Of a stretch of 64,000 nucleotides of DNA, positions 43,251 to 52,334 are shown piece after piece; position 1 is the stretch's first letter; each line of letters opens with the position of its first letter. The notes below the pieces were generated by a model. That model made no database searches. It was not told where the DNA came from and was given only the letters and a program-made list of their open reading frames with translations. Position numbers and translations under genes: made by a program. Source of the stretch: DAOTWA01 sp963702935 (lineage in GTDB: Bacteria; Chloroflexota; Anaerolineae; Anaerolineales; Anaerolineaceae); contig OY969772.1 of the NCBI GenBank assembly GCA_963702935.1, positions 4,960,001 to 5,024,000 on the forward strand, read 5' to 3'.

Positions 43251-44405
43251 TTACTCCAATTGTTGTGCAATCAGCTCAGTGATATCCATTATTTTCAGGC
43301 GCAACTTCTCTCGCCGGGCAGCCCCGCTCAACGTGCGCTTGCATTGCTGGCAGGGAGTAACCAGGATCGAGGCACCCGTTTCGTACGCCTGGTTGATGCG
43401 TTGATCGGCAATGGCAGCCGCAAGACCCGCATCGGTGACTTCCAGGTTGCCGCCGCCCCCACAGCATAAGGCATTAGCGCGGTTGTCGACCATCTCGACC
43501 AATTCCACCCCTGGGATGGCCTGGATCACCTGGCGAGGAGGCTCGTAGATGCCGCTGTTGCGCCCCAGATCGCAGGGATCATGGTAAGTCACCCGCTTTT
43601 CCAGGGGGCGAAGCGCCAGGCGCCCATCGTTCGACAAGCGCTGCATGTATTCGGTGGCGTGCAGCACCTCAAAATTCAGGGGTTCTCCCAGAAGCTGCGG
43701 GTAAACGTCTCGCCAGGTGTGATAGCAAGAGGGGCAGGTAGTGATCAGCGTTTGGATTCCCAAAGCGCGCACCGCGTCCAGGTTGCGCCGCGCCAGGGCG
43801 GCGGCCTGGTCGGGCAAGCCCATCCCGACCAGGGGAAAGCCGCAGCAGGCCTCTTCGCCGCCCAGGGTGGTGAAACGGATTCCAGAGCGTTCCAGGATTT
43901 GCGTCATCGCCGCTGGAATGCTGTAAGCTTGAGGATAAAGACCGGCAACGCAACCGACAAAATAAAGCACCTCCGCGCCAGGCTGCTGATTGAGGCCTGG
44001 CAGGGAACGCTCCAGGTTGTCCTGCCAGAGCAGGCGGTTCTTCGCCGGCTCGCCGGTGATATTGGCTACTTTCGCCAGGTTATCACGCAAGCCCGCCAGC
44101 CCGGTCTGCTCCAGGTTGCCCTTCTCCGCCAGATAGCGGCGCAGCTCCAACCAGACCGCGTCGGTGTCAATGCGCGTGGCGCACACTTCCCGGCAGGCTC
44201 CGCACAGGGTACACTGGTAGATGCGCTGAGCCTGTTCCACAGAAAAGGCCTGCCCCTCGGCTGCCAGGCGGGCCAGCGTCATGCGCCCGCGCGGCCCACT
44301 GGATTCCCAGCCCAAAGAGCTGAAAACCGGGCAAACTGCCTGGCAATAACCGCAGTGGGCGCAAATCAGGCTCTCCCCTTCAATTCCACTGAAGAATGAG
44401 TTCAT
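43251..44405 (-). CDS. GlcF/HdrD-like iron-sulfur protein
   Basis: The start at MNSFFSGIEGESLICAHC gives 384 residues. Two 4Fe-4S motifs come first (CAHCGYCQAVCP and CTLCGACREVCA). Two CCG domains follow, ending in GEEACCGFPLV and ALCCGGGGNLEV, each with an upstream Cys (GCVAGLYP, HDPCDLGR). CCG domains hold unusual iron-sulfur clusters in HdrB/D, GlpC and GlcF. It pairs with the FAD protein at 44402-45877, overlapping it by four bases. It probably passes electrons from the flavin to a quinone or another carrier. Confidence 0.9.
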   Translation of the reverse strand: MNSFFSGIEGESLICAHCGYCQAVCPVFSSLGWESSGPRGRMTLARLAAEGQAFSVEQAQRIYQCTLCGACREVCATRIDTDAVWLELRRYLAEKGNLEQTGLAGLRDNLAKVANITGEPAKNRLLWQDNLERSLPGLNQQPGAEVLYFVGCVAGLYPQAYSIPAAMTQILERSGIRFTTLGGEEACCGFPLVGMGLPDQAAALARRNLDAVRALGIQTLITTCPSCYHTWRDVYPQLLGEPLNFEVLHATEYMQRLSNDGRLALRPLEKRVTYHDPCDLGRNSGIYEPPRQVIQAIPGVELVEMVDNRANALCCGGGGNLEVTDAGLAAAIADQRINQAYETGASILVTPCQQCKRTLSGAARREKLRLKIMDITELIAQQLE

Positions 44406-45877
44406 TCGGCCCCCTTTGCCAGGCTTCTCAGCCACGCCAGCGTGCCCATACCGAAGTCGAAGAGCGGCGGGGGTAAAATGGCCGGAGGAGCGTACAGCTT
44501 GCCCGGGTTCATGATGTTCACCGGATCCAGCAGCCGCTTGCGCCGGCGCCGCTCGGCCAGCTCGGCGGCAGAGCCGGCATACCTCAGGTAGGGCGAGTTC
44601 CAGAAACCGATGCCGTAAGGCCGCCCACCCAGACGGAAGGCGATGTGGAAGATGCGGTTGGTCAGGCTGAGCGCCAGGACGTAGGCAAGCGGGCGGCTCT
44701 CGTCGGTGGGATAGAAGGAGAGGACGTTGGCCACGCCGGGGGCCACCACGTTGCCATAAGTGGCGATCGGCAGGCGCTGTTGGCCGGCCAGGCGGGCCAG
44801 GTGCGCTTCATAGCTGGTCAGCCTGTCCAAGGCCAGCCAGGTTTCCGCGCCCAACAGCGTGGGGCCGCTGCGCTTCATACGCAGATCGTAGAAGCGCTCC
44901 TGCCATTCCTGCTCGGCCCATTCATTCGGAAGCAATACGGCCTTCCAGGAGGCGGCGCAGGCCCGCAGCTCGGCGGCCCCGGCCTCTACCTCCGCCGGCC
45001 CCCCTTCGAAGCTCACGTGCAGGGTGGGCCGGTCGCCATACGTCGAGAAACCCTCCGGGGGCAGGAAGCCGGCCCGCTGCAGCATCTGGTGGTGCTCGAC
45101 GGTGGAGAAGTGGACATGATAAGGACGCGGGTCGCCTTTCGAGAGCTGCAAGGCAGCGCCTTGCAGGGTTTCCAGATCCGGGAAGGCCAGCAGATGCCGG
45201 CTGACCTGTTCGGGCAGGCGGCGGACGGCCAGCTCCACCCTGGTTAGGATGCCCAGCGTGCCTTCGGCGCCCAGGAACCAGGCCAGTGGAGGTTGGCTAT
45301 CGGCTGCCAGCTTCACCACCTGCCCATCGGGCAGTACCACCTCCAGCCCCAGGACTTGCTCCTCCAGGCCGCCATACTTCAGGCTGCCAATGCCGTGGCC
45401 TTCCATGCTAACCCAGCCGCCTACAGTAGCCGAAGGGGCGCTGGTGGGGCAGGTGCGCAGGGTGAAGCCGCGCCGCCTCAAGAGGGCATCCAGTTGATCC
45501 CAGCGAGTTCCGGGTAGCACGGTAGCCACCCCACGCGCCTCGTCTAATTCCAGCAACCCGCTCAGGCCGGTCATATCGATCAACAACCCGCCGCGCACCG
45601 GGACTGCATTCCAATACACAGTGGTGGCCGCTGCGCGCGGCGTAACTGCCAGGCGGCGGTTGGCCGCGTAGGAAACCAGCGCCGCGACCTCCTGGGTATT
45701 GCCTGGCCGCGCCACCCCATCGGGTACGGTCTTCCCCAGTAATCGCTCCAACAGGCGCGGCACCGAAGCCAGGTCACGGTGGTAAAAGGCACGCTCAAAA
45801 GCGCTCTCGGTGTAACGTTCCCCCAGAAATTCCTGTGGATTCGCTGTGGCGACCGGCGCCTGTTTTTGGGCACCCAT
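44402..45877 (-). CDS. GlcD-like FAD-linked oxidase
   Basis: The 491-residue protein has a PCMH FAD-binding domain (VARPGNTQEVAALVSYAANR, then VLPGTRWDQLDALLRRRGF and TVGGWVSMEGHGIGSLKYG). A C-terminal oxidase domain ends in RKRLLDPVNIMNPGKL, the FAD-ring signature of GlcD/D-lactate dehydrogenase enzymes. Typical substrates are 2-hydroxy acids, alkyl-dihydroxyacetone phosphate or similar. It overlaps the Fe-S partner gene and follows the lipoyl carrier with only a few bases between. The substrate is not identified. Confidence 0.9.
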   Translation of the reverse strand: MGAQKQAPVATANPQEFLGERYTESAFERAFYHRDLASVPRLLERLLGKTVPDGVARPGNTQEVAALVSYAANRRLAVTPRAAATTVYWNAVPVRGGLLIDMTGLSGLLELDEARGVATVLPGTRWDQLDALLRRRGFTLRTCPTSAPSATVGGWVSMEGHGIGSLKYGGLEEQVLGLEVVLPDGQVVKLAADSQPPLAWFLGAEGTLGILTRVELAVRRLPEQVSRHLLAFPDLETLQGAALQLSKGDPRPYHVHFSTVEHHQMLQRAGFLPPEGFSTYGDRPTLHVSFEGGPAEVEAGAAELRACAASWKAVLLPNEWAEQEWQERFYDLRMKRSGPTLLGAETWLALDRLTSYEAHLARLAGQQRLPIATYGNVVAPGVANVLSFYPTDESRPLAYVLALSLTNRIFHIAFRLGGRPYGIGFWNSPYLRYAGSAAELAERRRRKRLLDPVNIMNPGKLYAPPAILPPPLFDFGMGTLAWLRSLAKGAE

Positions 45878-45880
45878 CCT

Positions 45881-46324
45881 TTACAACTCCCCGGGACCCA
45901 GCAGCTTCTTATTCTTCTCACGCTCTGCCTGGATGAAAGCCTCAAAAGCCGGCGTGCCCACTCGCATCAGGGCGTCCAGCTCGGCCACGTCTTTCATCTC
46001 GATCTCCACCAGCCAGCCATCCTCATAGGGAGATTGGTTGATGAGACCTGGCTCCATCTCCAATTCTTCGTTGACCTTGAGCACCTTACCGCTCACCAGA
46101 GCCGGCATGCGCCCTACCCACTTTCCCAATTCCACAGAGGTAAACGTCTGTCCTTGCTGCACTTCCCGCCCTACACGGGGCAGCTCGACGAAGACAATTT
46201 CCCTGGCGAGCATTTGTCCGAAGTCTGACAATCCCTGGACGAGAATGTTCCCTTCTACCCGGCCCCAATTGTGCTTCTCGTCGTAGTAGAGCGTTTCTGG
46301 GAATTCGTTTCCATAGATTTTCAT
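45881..46324 (-). CDS. GcvH-like lipoyl carrier protein
   Basis: The 147-residue protein has the glycine cleavage H fold: YYDEKHNWGRVEGNILVQGL, SDFGQMLAREIVFVELPRVG, then TSVELGKWVGRMPALVSGKV, LKVNEEL. The Lys in LGKWVG sits ten residues before the Ser of VSG, the same distance as the lipoyl Lys in H-proteins. The usual ESVKA is replaced by TSVELGK. No GcvT, GcvP or Lpd gene is in the window. The operon instead supplies a lipoate ligase and FAD/Fe-S oxidases, so the lipoyl arm may carry a redox or thiol intermediate. AAGGAGG precedes the ATG. Confidence 0.88.
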   Translation of the reverse strand: MKIYGNEFPETLYYDEKHNWGRVEGNILVQGLSDFGQMLAREIVFVELPRVGREVQQGQTFTSVELGKWVGRMPALVSGKVLKVNEELEMEPGLINQSPYEDGWLVEIEMKDVAELDALMRVGTPAFEAFIQAEREKNKKLLGPGEL

Positions 46325-46355
46325 GCCATTTGCCTCCTTGGATTTTTATTTTGCC

Positions 46356-47063
46356 TTACGCACAGTCCAATACCGAAAGCGCATGTTGTACGCCTTCGCT
46401 GAAGCCATCCCCGTAACATGCCTGGCAGACGTAATCGACCTGGTCTTTGACTGCCCGAGGAGCGTTGCCCACCGCTATACTGTATCCGGCGGCGTGAAAC
46501 ATTTCCAGGTCGTTGAAGTTGTCGCCGACCGCCAGAAAGTTCTGGGCGTCAATGCCCAAGATTTTAGCGACTTCGCGCAGACCGCGCCCTTTATTGGTTT
46601 GGGCATCGATTAGCAGGTAAGCGACGCCACTATCCACCAGGCGCGCTCCCACCTGGTGCTCGTCCAGCAGGGAATTGCATTGCCCCACCGAGTAGCTGTC
46701 TGACCGCACCAGGCAAGCGCTGCAAATTCGGCCTGGCCAGGGGAAGATTTCCAACCGGTCACCAATGGCCTGCCTCAGCACTGCCAGGCCGTGCTCAATC
46801 TTGGCCGGATCGCCTACCAGGGTCGGGGTTTGGCGGTTCCAAAAATTTCCGATGACCGAGCCATCTTCGGCAGCCACCAGGCCGCAGGCGCCCATAAACG
46901 TGGATAAAGATCCAGCCATCATGTAATCGCGAGAAGTAGTCAGAATGACCGGCAGTCCGTTCTTTTCCAGGCGGCGGATCAATTGAACGGCGCCTAAATT
47001 CAGGATCATTTTATCGTCGGTCAACGTCTGGTCGATATCACAAGCGATAGCTTTCAGGATCAT
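46356..47063 (-). CDS. HAD phosphatase, archaeal phosphoglycolate phosphatase type
   Basis: The 235-residue protein has the HAD nucleophile motif ACDIDQTLTDD (D9, D11), the Thr/Ser motif LTTSRDY, Lys in NKGRGLREV, and VGDNFNDLEMF. The cap segment GSLSTFMGACGLVAAEDGSV matches the TA0175-type phosphoglycolate phosphatases. Members hydrolyse 2-phosphoglycolate or other sugar phosphates. It is a paralogue of the next gene upstream. Position among glycolate oxidase-like genes makes a 2-phosphoglycolate or related substrate plausible. Confidence 0.82.
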   Translation of the reverse strand: MILKAIACDIDQTLTDDKMILNLGAVQLIRRLEKNGLPVILTTSRDYMMAGSLSTFMGACGLVAAEDGSVIGNFWNRQTPTLVGDPAKIEHGLAVLRQAIGDRLEIFPWPGRICSACLVRSDSYSVGQCNSLLDEHQVGARLVDSGVAYLLIDAQTNKGRGLREVAKILGIDAQNFLAVGDNFNDLEMFHAAGYSIAVGNAPRAVKDQVDYVCQACYGDGFSEGVQHALSVLDCA

Positions 47064-47086
47064 CCTATTCTTCCTATTAACCGAGC

Positions 47087-47806
47087 TCAGGCGCGTCCCG
47101 CAACGAGCCGCACGTTGAAAACCTCCAGGGCATGTTTCACACCCTCACAGAAACCCTCGCCGTAAAAGGCCGTGCAAGCATAATCGACCTGGTTTTTCAC
47201 GGCCTGAGGGGCGTTGCCTACGGCGATGCTGTAACCAGCGGCTTCAAACATTTCTACGTCGTTGAAGTTGTCGCCAATAGCAACGATGTTTTCCGGCAGG
47301 ATGTCCAGCAGCTTCGCCGTTTCACGCACACCGCGCCCTTTGCCCGTATCTTCGTCCACCAGGTGGTAGGCCAGGCTGCTATCCAGCAGACGCGTATGGG
47401 TTTTGTGGTCGGCCAGGAGAGCGTTGCCCTGGTCGACGTCAAACGTGCGCCGGACAACTGCGCTGGCCAGCCGGCCGGGTGTGGGCACCACCTTTAGCAC
47501 ATCGCCATAAGCCCGTCCCAGAGCTTCCAGCCCAGACTTCACCCGCTCCATGTCGCCCAGGACGAGCGGCTCAAAGTCATTGCGGATGTTCCACATCACC
47601 GAGCCGTTCTCGGCGGCCACCAGCCCGCAGGCGCCGAAGAACATGGCCAGCGAGCCGGCCGTCATGGTGTCGCGCGCCGTTACCAGAACGACCGGGATGC
47701 CGGCGTCATCCAGCTCCCGAATGGTCTGGATAGCGTGCAGGTCGACCAACATGCGGTCATTGGTTAGAGTCTTATCTACGTCACTAACGATTGCCTTGAA
47801 TTCCAT
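47087..47806 (-). CDS. HAD phosphatase, paralogue of the 46356 enzyme
   Basis: This 239-residue protein starts at MEFKAIVSDVDKTLTNDRML and shares the same motifs: VLVTARDTMTAGSLAMFFGA, DTGKGRGVRETAKL and GDNFNDVEMFEAAGYSIAVG. GAAGG precedes the ATG. Keeping two close paralogues side by side suggests two related phosphate substrates or a heteromeric enzyme. It follows the DUF362 gene. Confidence 0.82.
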   Translation of the reverse strand: MEFKAIVSDVDKTLTNDRMLVDLHAIQTIRELDDAGIPVVLVTARDTMTAGSLAMFFGACGLVAAENGSVMWNIRNDFEPLVLGDMERVKSGLEALGRAYGDVLKVVPTPGRLASAVVRRTFDVDQGNALLADHKTHTRLLDSSLAYHLVDEDTGKGRGVRETAKLLDILPENIVAIGDNFNDVEMFEAAGYSIAVGNAPQAVKNQVDYACTAFYGEGFCEGVKHALEVFNVRLVAGRA

Positions 47807-47811
47807 CAAGT

Positions 47812-49134
47812 TTATCCTTCTGGGGCCCAGGTTGGGTCTACACCTCGATAGTAGTCGTAAAATTTTTTGACATCCTGTTCCTTGCGAGCCCGAATCAACT
47901 CAGGGTTCATCAGACCGAGCCGAATCATGTGCTGTTCGAATAGAGCCAAAGAGGGGCGGAAAGGCGGGCACCCCGGGGCCATTAATCCCTTGCTGCTGAG
48001 CAGCATGGCATTACGGATTTCCTTGACCGCCCCGGTGGAGCTGCAAGCGCAATCACCCAAGAGGAATGTCGCGTCAAGATCCGTACGCAAGGCCGGCGGC
48101 GCTTTTGGATCGATGCCAGCCAGGATCGAGAACTGCTGTGGCGAAAATTGCGACAGCATCCCGGCTATCACGCCGGTCATCAACCAGCACCATTTGCAGG
48201 CTCCGCCGATATAAATGTCGACGTTCGGATACATCCCGACTACGTAGCGATCCTGTTGTTTCTGCCAGCTAGCCGGCAGCAAGAACTTGCGTTTTACTTC
48301 TTGGATGGAAACGCCGCGAACTTCGATGCGTTTCAAGTCCGCGGTGCCCAATCCATTGTGTTGGGCGAGGCGCGTAGTGGTCACGTCCAGAACGTCGTCG
48401 ATCCCCATACAGGCTGAGGCGACAGCGTCCACTGCCACCACGTCCGGGCTGGCCAATAGAATATTCATTGGCACCGGTCGACCGTGCTCACCGGCCCCAT
48501 CTCCTTCCATCGCCAGCAGGCCGTCAACGAGAGTCAGGTCGGCCCTGCGTACTTTGTGGATGTCCACCAGTTTTTGATCCAGATCATCTCGATGCGCATA
48601 ATACTTCTGTTCATCGGTCAAAATCCCTTGTAAATTCTTGATCCCCAGCGTCACCAGGGTCAATCCGTAAGTCTTCAGGCAAGGGAGCTCGATAAAGACA
48701 TCGGCATCCAGGATGCTCTTCGGGTAATCGATCCTATGCAAGGCCATGGCGCCGGGCACATCGATAGACACCCGCTCGTCATCCTCGAGGCATAGAATCT
48801 CCCCCCCCGCTGCTTCCACCGCTGATTGGATCCCCAGGGCCTTGAAGCAGTCCCGGGTGGTACTACCGCGTTCCAGCTTGGTGCCAACGCTGACCCCCTC
48901 GGCGACGATAACACGCCGGGCGCCCGCCTCTCGGATTAGCCGCACGAGCGCCGCAACCACCCTGCGATCCACGCTTACCGGGGGCGGGAAGGGAGCGAAT
49001 ATATTGGCTTTGATGACGACGACGTCGCCTGATTGGACGTAAGTCGTCAATCCCCCAACCAGGTCGATCGCTTCTGTGACCATCGCCTGGATACGGCTCT
49101 CATCGGGAGCGCTTTCGTTTCGAACGATTGACAC
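47812..49134 (-). CDS. DUF362 domain protein
   Basis: The 440-residue protein has the DUF362 layout: VVIKANIFAPFPPPVSVDRR, VIVAEGVSVGTK, then FIELPCLKTYGLTLVTLGIK and NLQGILTDEQKYYAH. Near the end are many cysteines (GGACKWCWLM, LLGDCACSSTG, MAPGCPPFRP), enough to hold an iron-sulfur or metal site. Many DUF362 proteins carry Fe-S clusters and are tied to anaerobic redox steps, but the function is not known. The ATG is about 220 bases downstream of the kinase stop, with a hairpin between. Confidence 0.82.
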   Translation of the reverse strand: MSIVRNESAPDESRIQAMVTEAIDLVGGLTTYVQSGDVVVIKANIFAPFPPPVSVDRRVVAALVRLIREAGARRVIVAEGVSVGTKLERGSTTRDCFKALGIQSAVEAAGGEILCLEDDERVSIDVPGAMALHRIDYPKSILDADVFIELPCLKTYGLTLVTLGIKNLQGILTDEQKYYAHRDDLDQKLVDIHKVRRADLTLVDGLLAMEGDGAGEHGRPVPMNILLASPDVVAVDAVASACMGIDDVLDVTTTRLAQHNGLGTADLKRIEVRGVSIQEVKRKFLLPASWQKQQDRYVVGMYPNVDIYIGGACKWCWLMTGVIAGMLSQFSPQQFSILAGIDPKAPPALRTDLDATFLLGDCACSSTGAVKEIRNAMLLSSKGLMAPGCPPFRPSLALFEQHMIRLGLMNPELIRARKEQDVKKFYDYYRGVDPTWAPEG

Positions 49135-49227
49135 GATCGCTGGCTAATTCATCGGTGAGCCATCCCTTATTTCGCTACTTCCATTCTTTACTCCAAGCAA
49201 CGACCGTTTCCCATATTGGGGATTTGG

Positions 49228-49267
49228 GCCGCAAGCCCTGGTGTAGGAACGACCCTGGGCTTGCGGC
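49228..49267 (-). terminator. Intercistronic hairpin between kinase and DUF362 genes
   Basis: GCCGCAAGCCC pairs with GGGCTTGCGGC in an 11-base perfect stem with an 18-base loop. No T-tract follows. It may be a processing site or attenuator that separates expression of the two operon parts. Confidence 0.65.
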
Positions 49268-49357
49268 TGTTCTGTAGTGAAACACTCCCCGTCCGTCCTA
49301 TATTCTTCTCAACCAGTAGCGATCAAGATTGACGGACATCCTCGGGCTTTCCATTGC

Positions 49358-50840
49358 TTAAGTCTGCTGCTTGACCATCTCGTGCGTGCTGATCTGATTC
49401 AGAGCAGTGAAGACCCCTTCGAGCGAGGGATAAATCCTGGTGAACACCCGCTCATAGATCTCATTGTAGAGCTTCTGGTTGGCTGGATTGGGCACGAAGA
49501 TGCCTCTGCTGCGGGTCATACACTCGACCACTTCAGGGAAATCACGATAGATGCCCACGCCCACCGCCGCCTCCATCGACGCACCCAGGGCGCACGTCTC
49601 TGGGGTGTGCGCCCGTTTGCACGGGATGCCGAAGATGTCGGCCGTGGCCTGCATGCCGATGTCACTCTTGCTCCCGCCTCCGCCAACAGTCGCTTCGGTG
49701 ATCGGGACGCCCGAAATCGGCGGCAAAGTACTCCAACGAACCGCGCAGCCCATAAGCGATCCCTTCCAGGATGGCCCGGAAGACGTGCGGCCGCTTGTGG
49801 TAGCCGCTGTAGAAGCCCAACATCAGCCCTGTGGCCTCCGGCACGATTGGACGGGCATCCCAGTAGGGGAACACCACCAGCCCACCCGCGCCCGGCGGAA
49901 CCTTCTCCGCCTCTTCGTTCAAGATCTGCTCTGGCGAGCAGCCGCGCTTCTGCGCTTCGGCCACCGCCTGGTAACCAAACTCCTCCTTGAACCAGGTCAC
50001 CATCCAGTGGCCGCGCACGTTCGTCTCGGGGCTCCAGGCCCCTGGCACAGCCGCTCCCATGGTCATATACGCCCCCACTGGCGACATGATCGGCTTGTCG
50101 TAGACGGTGGTGATGGCGCTGGAGAGCGTGCCGTAGGTCAGGTAAGTCTGGCCCCGGCCGATCGCTCCCCCACCCAGGACTTCGCATTGCTTGTCCCCAG
50201 CTCCGGAAACTACGGGCAACCCTTCGGGCAATCCGGTTGCCTCGGCGGCGGCTTTGGTCAGCTTGCCATACACCGTGCCGGGCGGGACGACGTCCAACAT
50301 CATCTCACGCGGCAATCCGAATTCCTGGTAAGTTTTCGCGTCCTCTGGCCAGGCCAGCGTAGTATTCACCGCCGAGGGGCCAGACGGCGGAAAGGACACA
50401 CAGTCCCGAAACTCCCCGGTCAGGTGGTGGACCAGCCAGCCTTGCACGCTGGTGAGCTTATAGGCTTTCTCCACGATCTCCGGCTCGTTTTCGCAATAAA
50501 ACTTGCCGACGTACGCAAGACGCACGTCCAGCCAGAGGATAAAAGGCCGCAGCGGTTCTCCATTCTTGTCGACCAGGGTGCCCGTACCCCGCTGGCCGGT
50601 CAGGCCAATGGCGACGATATCCTCCTTAGCGTAGGGGAAGTTTGCCATCGCCTGCTGGCAAGCCTGGCAGAACTTCAGCCAGTTGTCTTCGGGATGCTGC
50701 TCCACCCAACCGGGCTTGAGAGAGAACATCGGCTCATGCACTGCCGCCCCCTGGCTGACGATGTTCCCCTGCAGATCGCAGATGATCACCTTCGCGCCCT
50801 GTGTGCCGCTGTCCACACCAATGATGTACTTATTGGACAT
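49358..50840 (-). CDS. FGGY-family carbohydrate kinase, frameshifted
   Basis: The start at MSNKYIIGVDSGTQGAKVII is supported by AAAGGAGC. The N-terminal phosphate motif (DSGTQGAK), WVEQHPEDNW and the GQRGTGTLVDK region are typical of glycerol, xylulose and erythritol kinases. Near 49715-49728 the frame shifts by one base. The second part (ISGVPITEATVGGGGSKSDI, GIPCKRAHTPETCALGASME) ends at 49358. The joined protein has about 493 residues. Its substrate is probably a polyol or ketose, to be oxidised after phosphorylation by the GlpA-like enzyme. The shift may be an indel error. Confidence 0.88.
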
Positions 50841-50907
50841 AGTGCTTGCTCCTTTCTGGAAGACCTGGGAGGTTGCTTGCACAACCTCCCAGGCAATTCT
50901 GAGTAGC

Positions 50908-52191
50908 TTATGAAGCGGCTTCTTTCTCGCGTGCTTCCTTTTCCATGGCCAGACGGCCGCGCTCTGGCAGGAAGAGGCCAAAGATGGCTAAGGTGAGCGG
51001 AGACAGGCAGCAGAGCGCCAGGGCCCTATACAGGTCTCCCGTAGATTGGTAGATACTGCCGGCAACGACACCGCCCAATCCGCCTCCGACGGTAATAATG
51101 GTCATCATAATGCTCATGCCCATGGCTACTTCGGAAGGCTTAATGCCCGGCAGCTTGTAGGGCAGGCTAAAGCCCGGCGGCACGAAGGCAAAGGCGCCAA
51201 AACCGGCGACGAAGGAGCCGATTCCGAGCAGGATCGGGTTGGGCGTTAGGAGCATAGAGAAATAGGCCAAAGGCAGTATAAATCCCCAAATCCAGATCAT
51301 GAACTTCTCTTTGCCGATCCTATTCGTGATTATCGGCGAAACCAGAGAGGCAATTGCCGAGCCGATGGGAAGCAAGCTAAGAATTAGGCCAGCTTCGGTC
51401 ATCGGGATGCCCAGGCGTTCGGTGGCGAAGGTGGGCCAGAAAGTGAAGAAGGCGATCCACACCAGGGTGGTGCCAGGCCAGCCTAAAGCCAACAGCCAGA
51501 TGGCCGGGTGCTTCGCCGCCTGGCCCAGGGCCGATTGGCCTTTCTCACCCTTCATCCCTGCATCGTAGGCCGCAGTGTGCCTTTCCTTGCCAAACACCAA
51601 CCAGGCTACTGCCAGGATCAGAACAAGGACACCCAAAACGTAAAAGGTCGTGCGCCAGCCAGCGAACCAGATCAGCAAGAAGGGCACCAGGGCCGTCGAA
51701 AGGATCTGGCCGGCCGGGTTCGTGAAGGCTTCCACCCCGTTGACCGTGGTAATGCGCTTCATGGGTACCCACATTTGCTTGATCAAAGTCATGGCGGGGG
51801 TGATGGCGGCCACCAGCCCGAGGCCTACCGCCCGAGAGATGATCAGAGTTGCATAACTGGGGGCCATCCCCTGCGCCAAAATGCACACGCCGACTACGAA
51901 GAATACGACGATCAGAGCTGCTTTAGGACCGATCTTATTGACCACGGCGGTCAGCGGGATGGTCACGAGCGCCGTTAGAAACCAACTGATCGAGCTGAGG
52001 TAACCGGCCTCGGCAGGACCGAAGCCCAAATCACTACGCATTGAAGGCAGCATGACCCCGATAGCGAAGGTCAGGACGGCTCCCAGTACCACCAGAGTCC
52101 ATGGCAAACTCATGACCACCCAGGCATATCCTGGAATGCGGTCCGCCTGGCCTGGCTCAACGGCTTTTTCAGGTATTGAAACTGTAGCCAT
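50908..52191 (-). CDS. MFS transporter
   Basis: The 427-residue protein has 12 hydrophobic helices in two groups of six, with an intracellular loop near 200-220 (GKERHTAAYDAGMKGEKGQS). The MFS motif A-like segment PLTAVVNKIGPKAALI follows helix 2. The N-terminal region (LPWTLVVLGAVLTFAIGVML) and the loops fit uptake carriers of sugars or organic acids. It is placed between the kinase gene and the Fe-S gene, so it likely imports the operon substrate. Confidence 0.88.
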   Translation of the reverse strand: MATVSIPEKAVEPGQADRIPGYAWVVMSLPWTLVVLGAVLTFAIGVMLPSMRSDLGFGPAEAGYLSSISWFLTALVTIPLTAVVNKIGPKAALIVVFFVVGVCILAQGMAPSYATLIISRAVGLGLVAAITPAMTLIKQMWVPMKRITTVNGVEAFTNPAGQILSTALVPFLLIWFAGWRTTFYVLGVLVLILAVAWLVFGKERHTAAYDAGMKGEKGQSALGQAAKHPAIWLLALGWPGTTLVWIAFFTFWPTFATERLGIPMTEAGLILSLLPIGSAIASLVSPIITNRIGKEKFMIWIWGFILPLAYFSMLLTPNPILLGIGSFVAGFGAFAFVPPGFSLPYKLPGIKPSEVAMGMSIMMTIITVGGGLGGVVAGSIYQSTGDLYRALALCCLSPLTLAIFGLFLPERGRLAMEKEAREKEAAS

Positions 52192-52334
52192 TTTATACTC
52201 CTTATCTCCTGATTGCTATTGAATCCATTGAAACCAAACGTTCAGGTCTAGGATGGATATATAAGTGGATGTTTTCTTTCCTAAGCACCTCCTTCCCAAC
52301 AAATTGCATAACATAAATGGAACAATTCAGGCCA

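Noticed and set aside
49228..49267. Full transcription terminator splitting the glp/lipoyl operon
   Set aside because: The stem is strong, but no T-tract follows and genes on both sides keep the same strand. I keep it only as an intercistronic hairpin.
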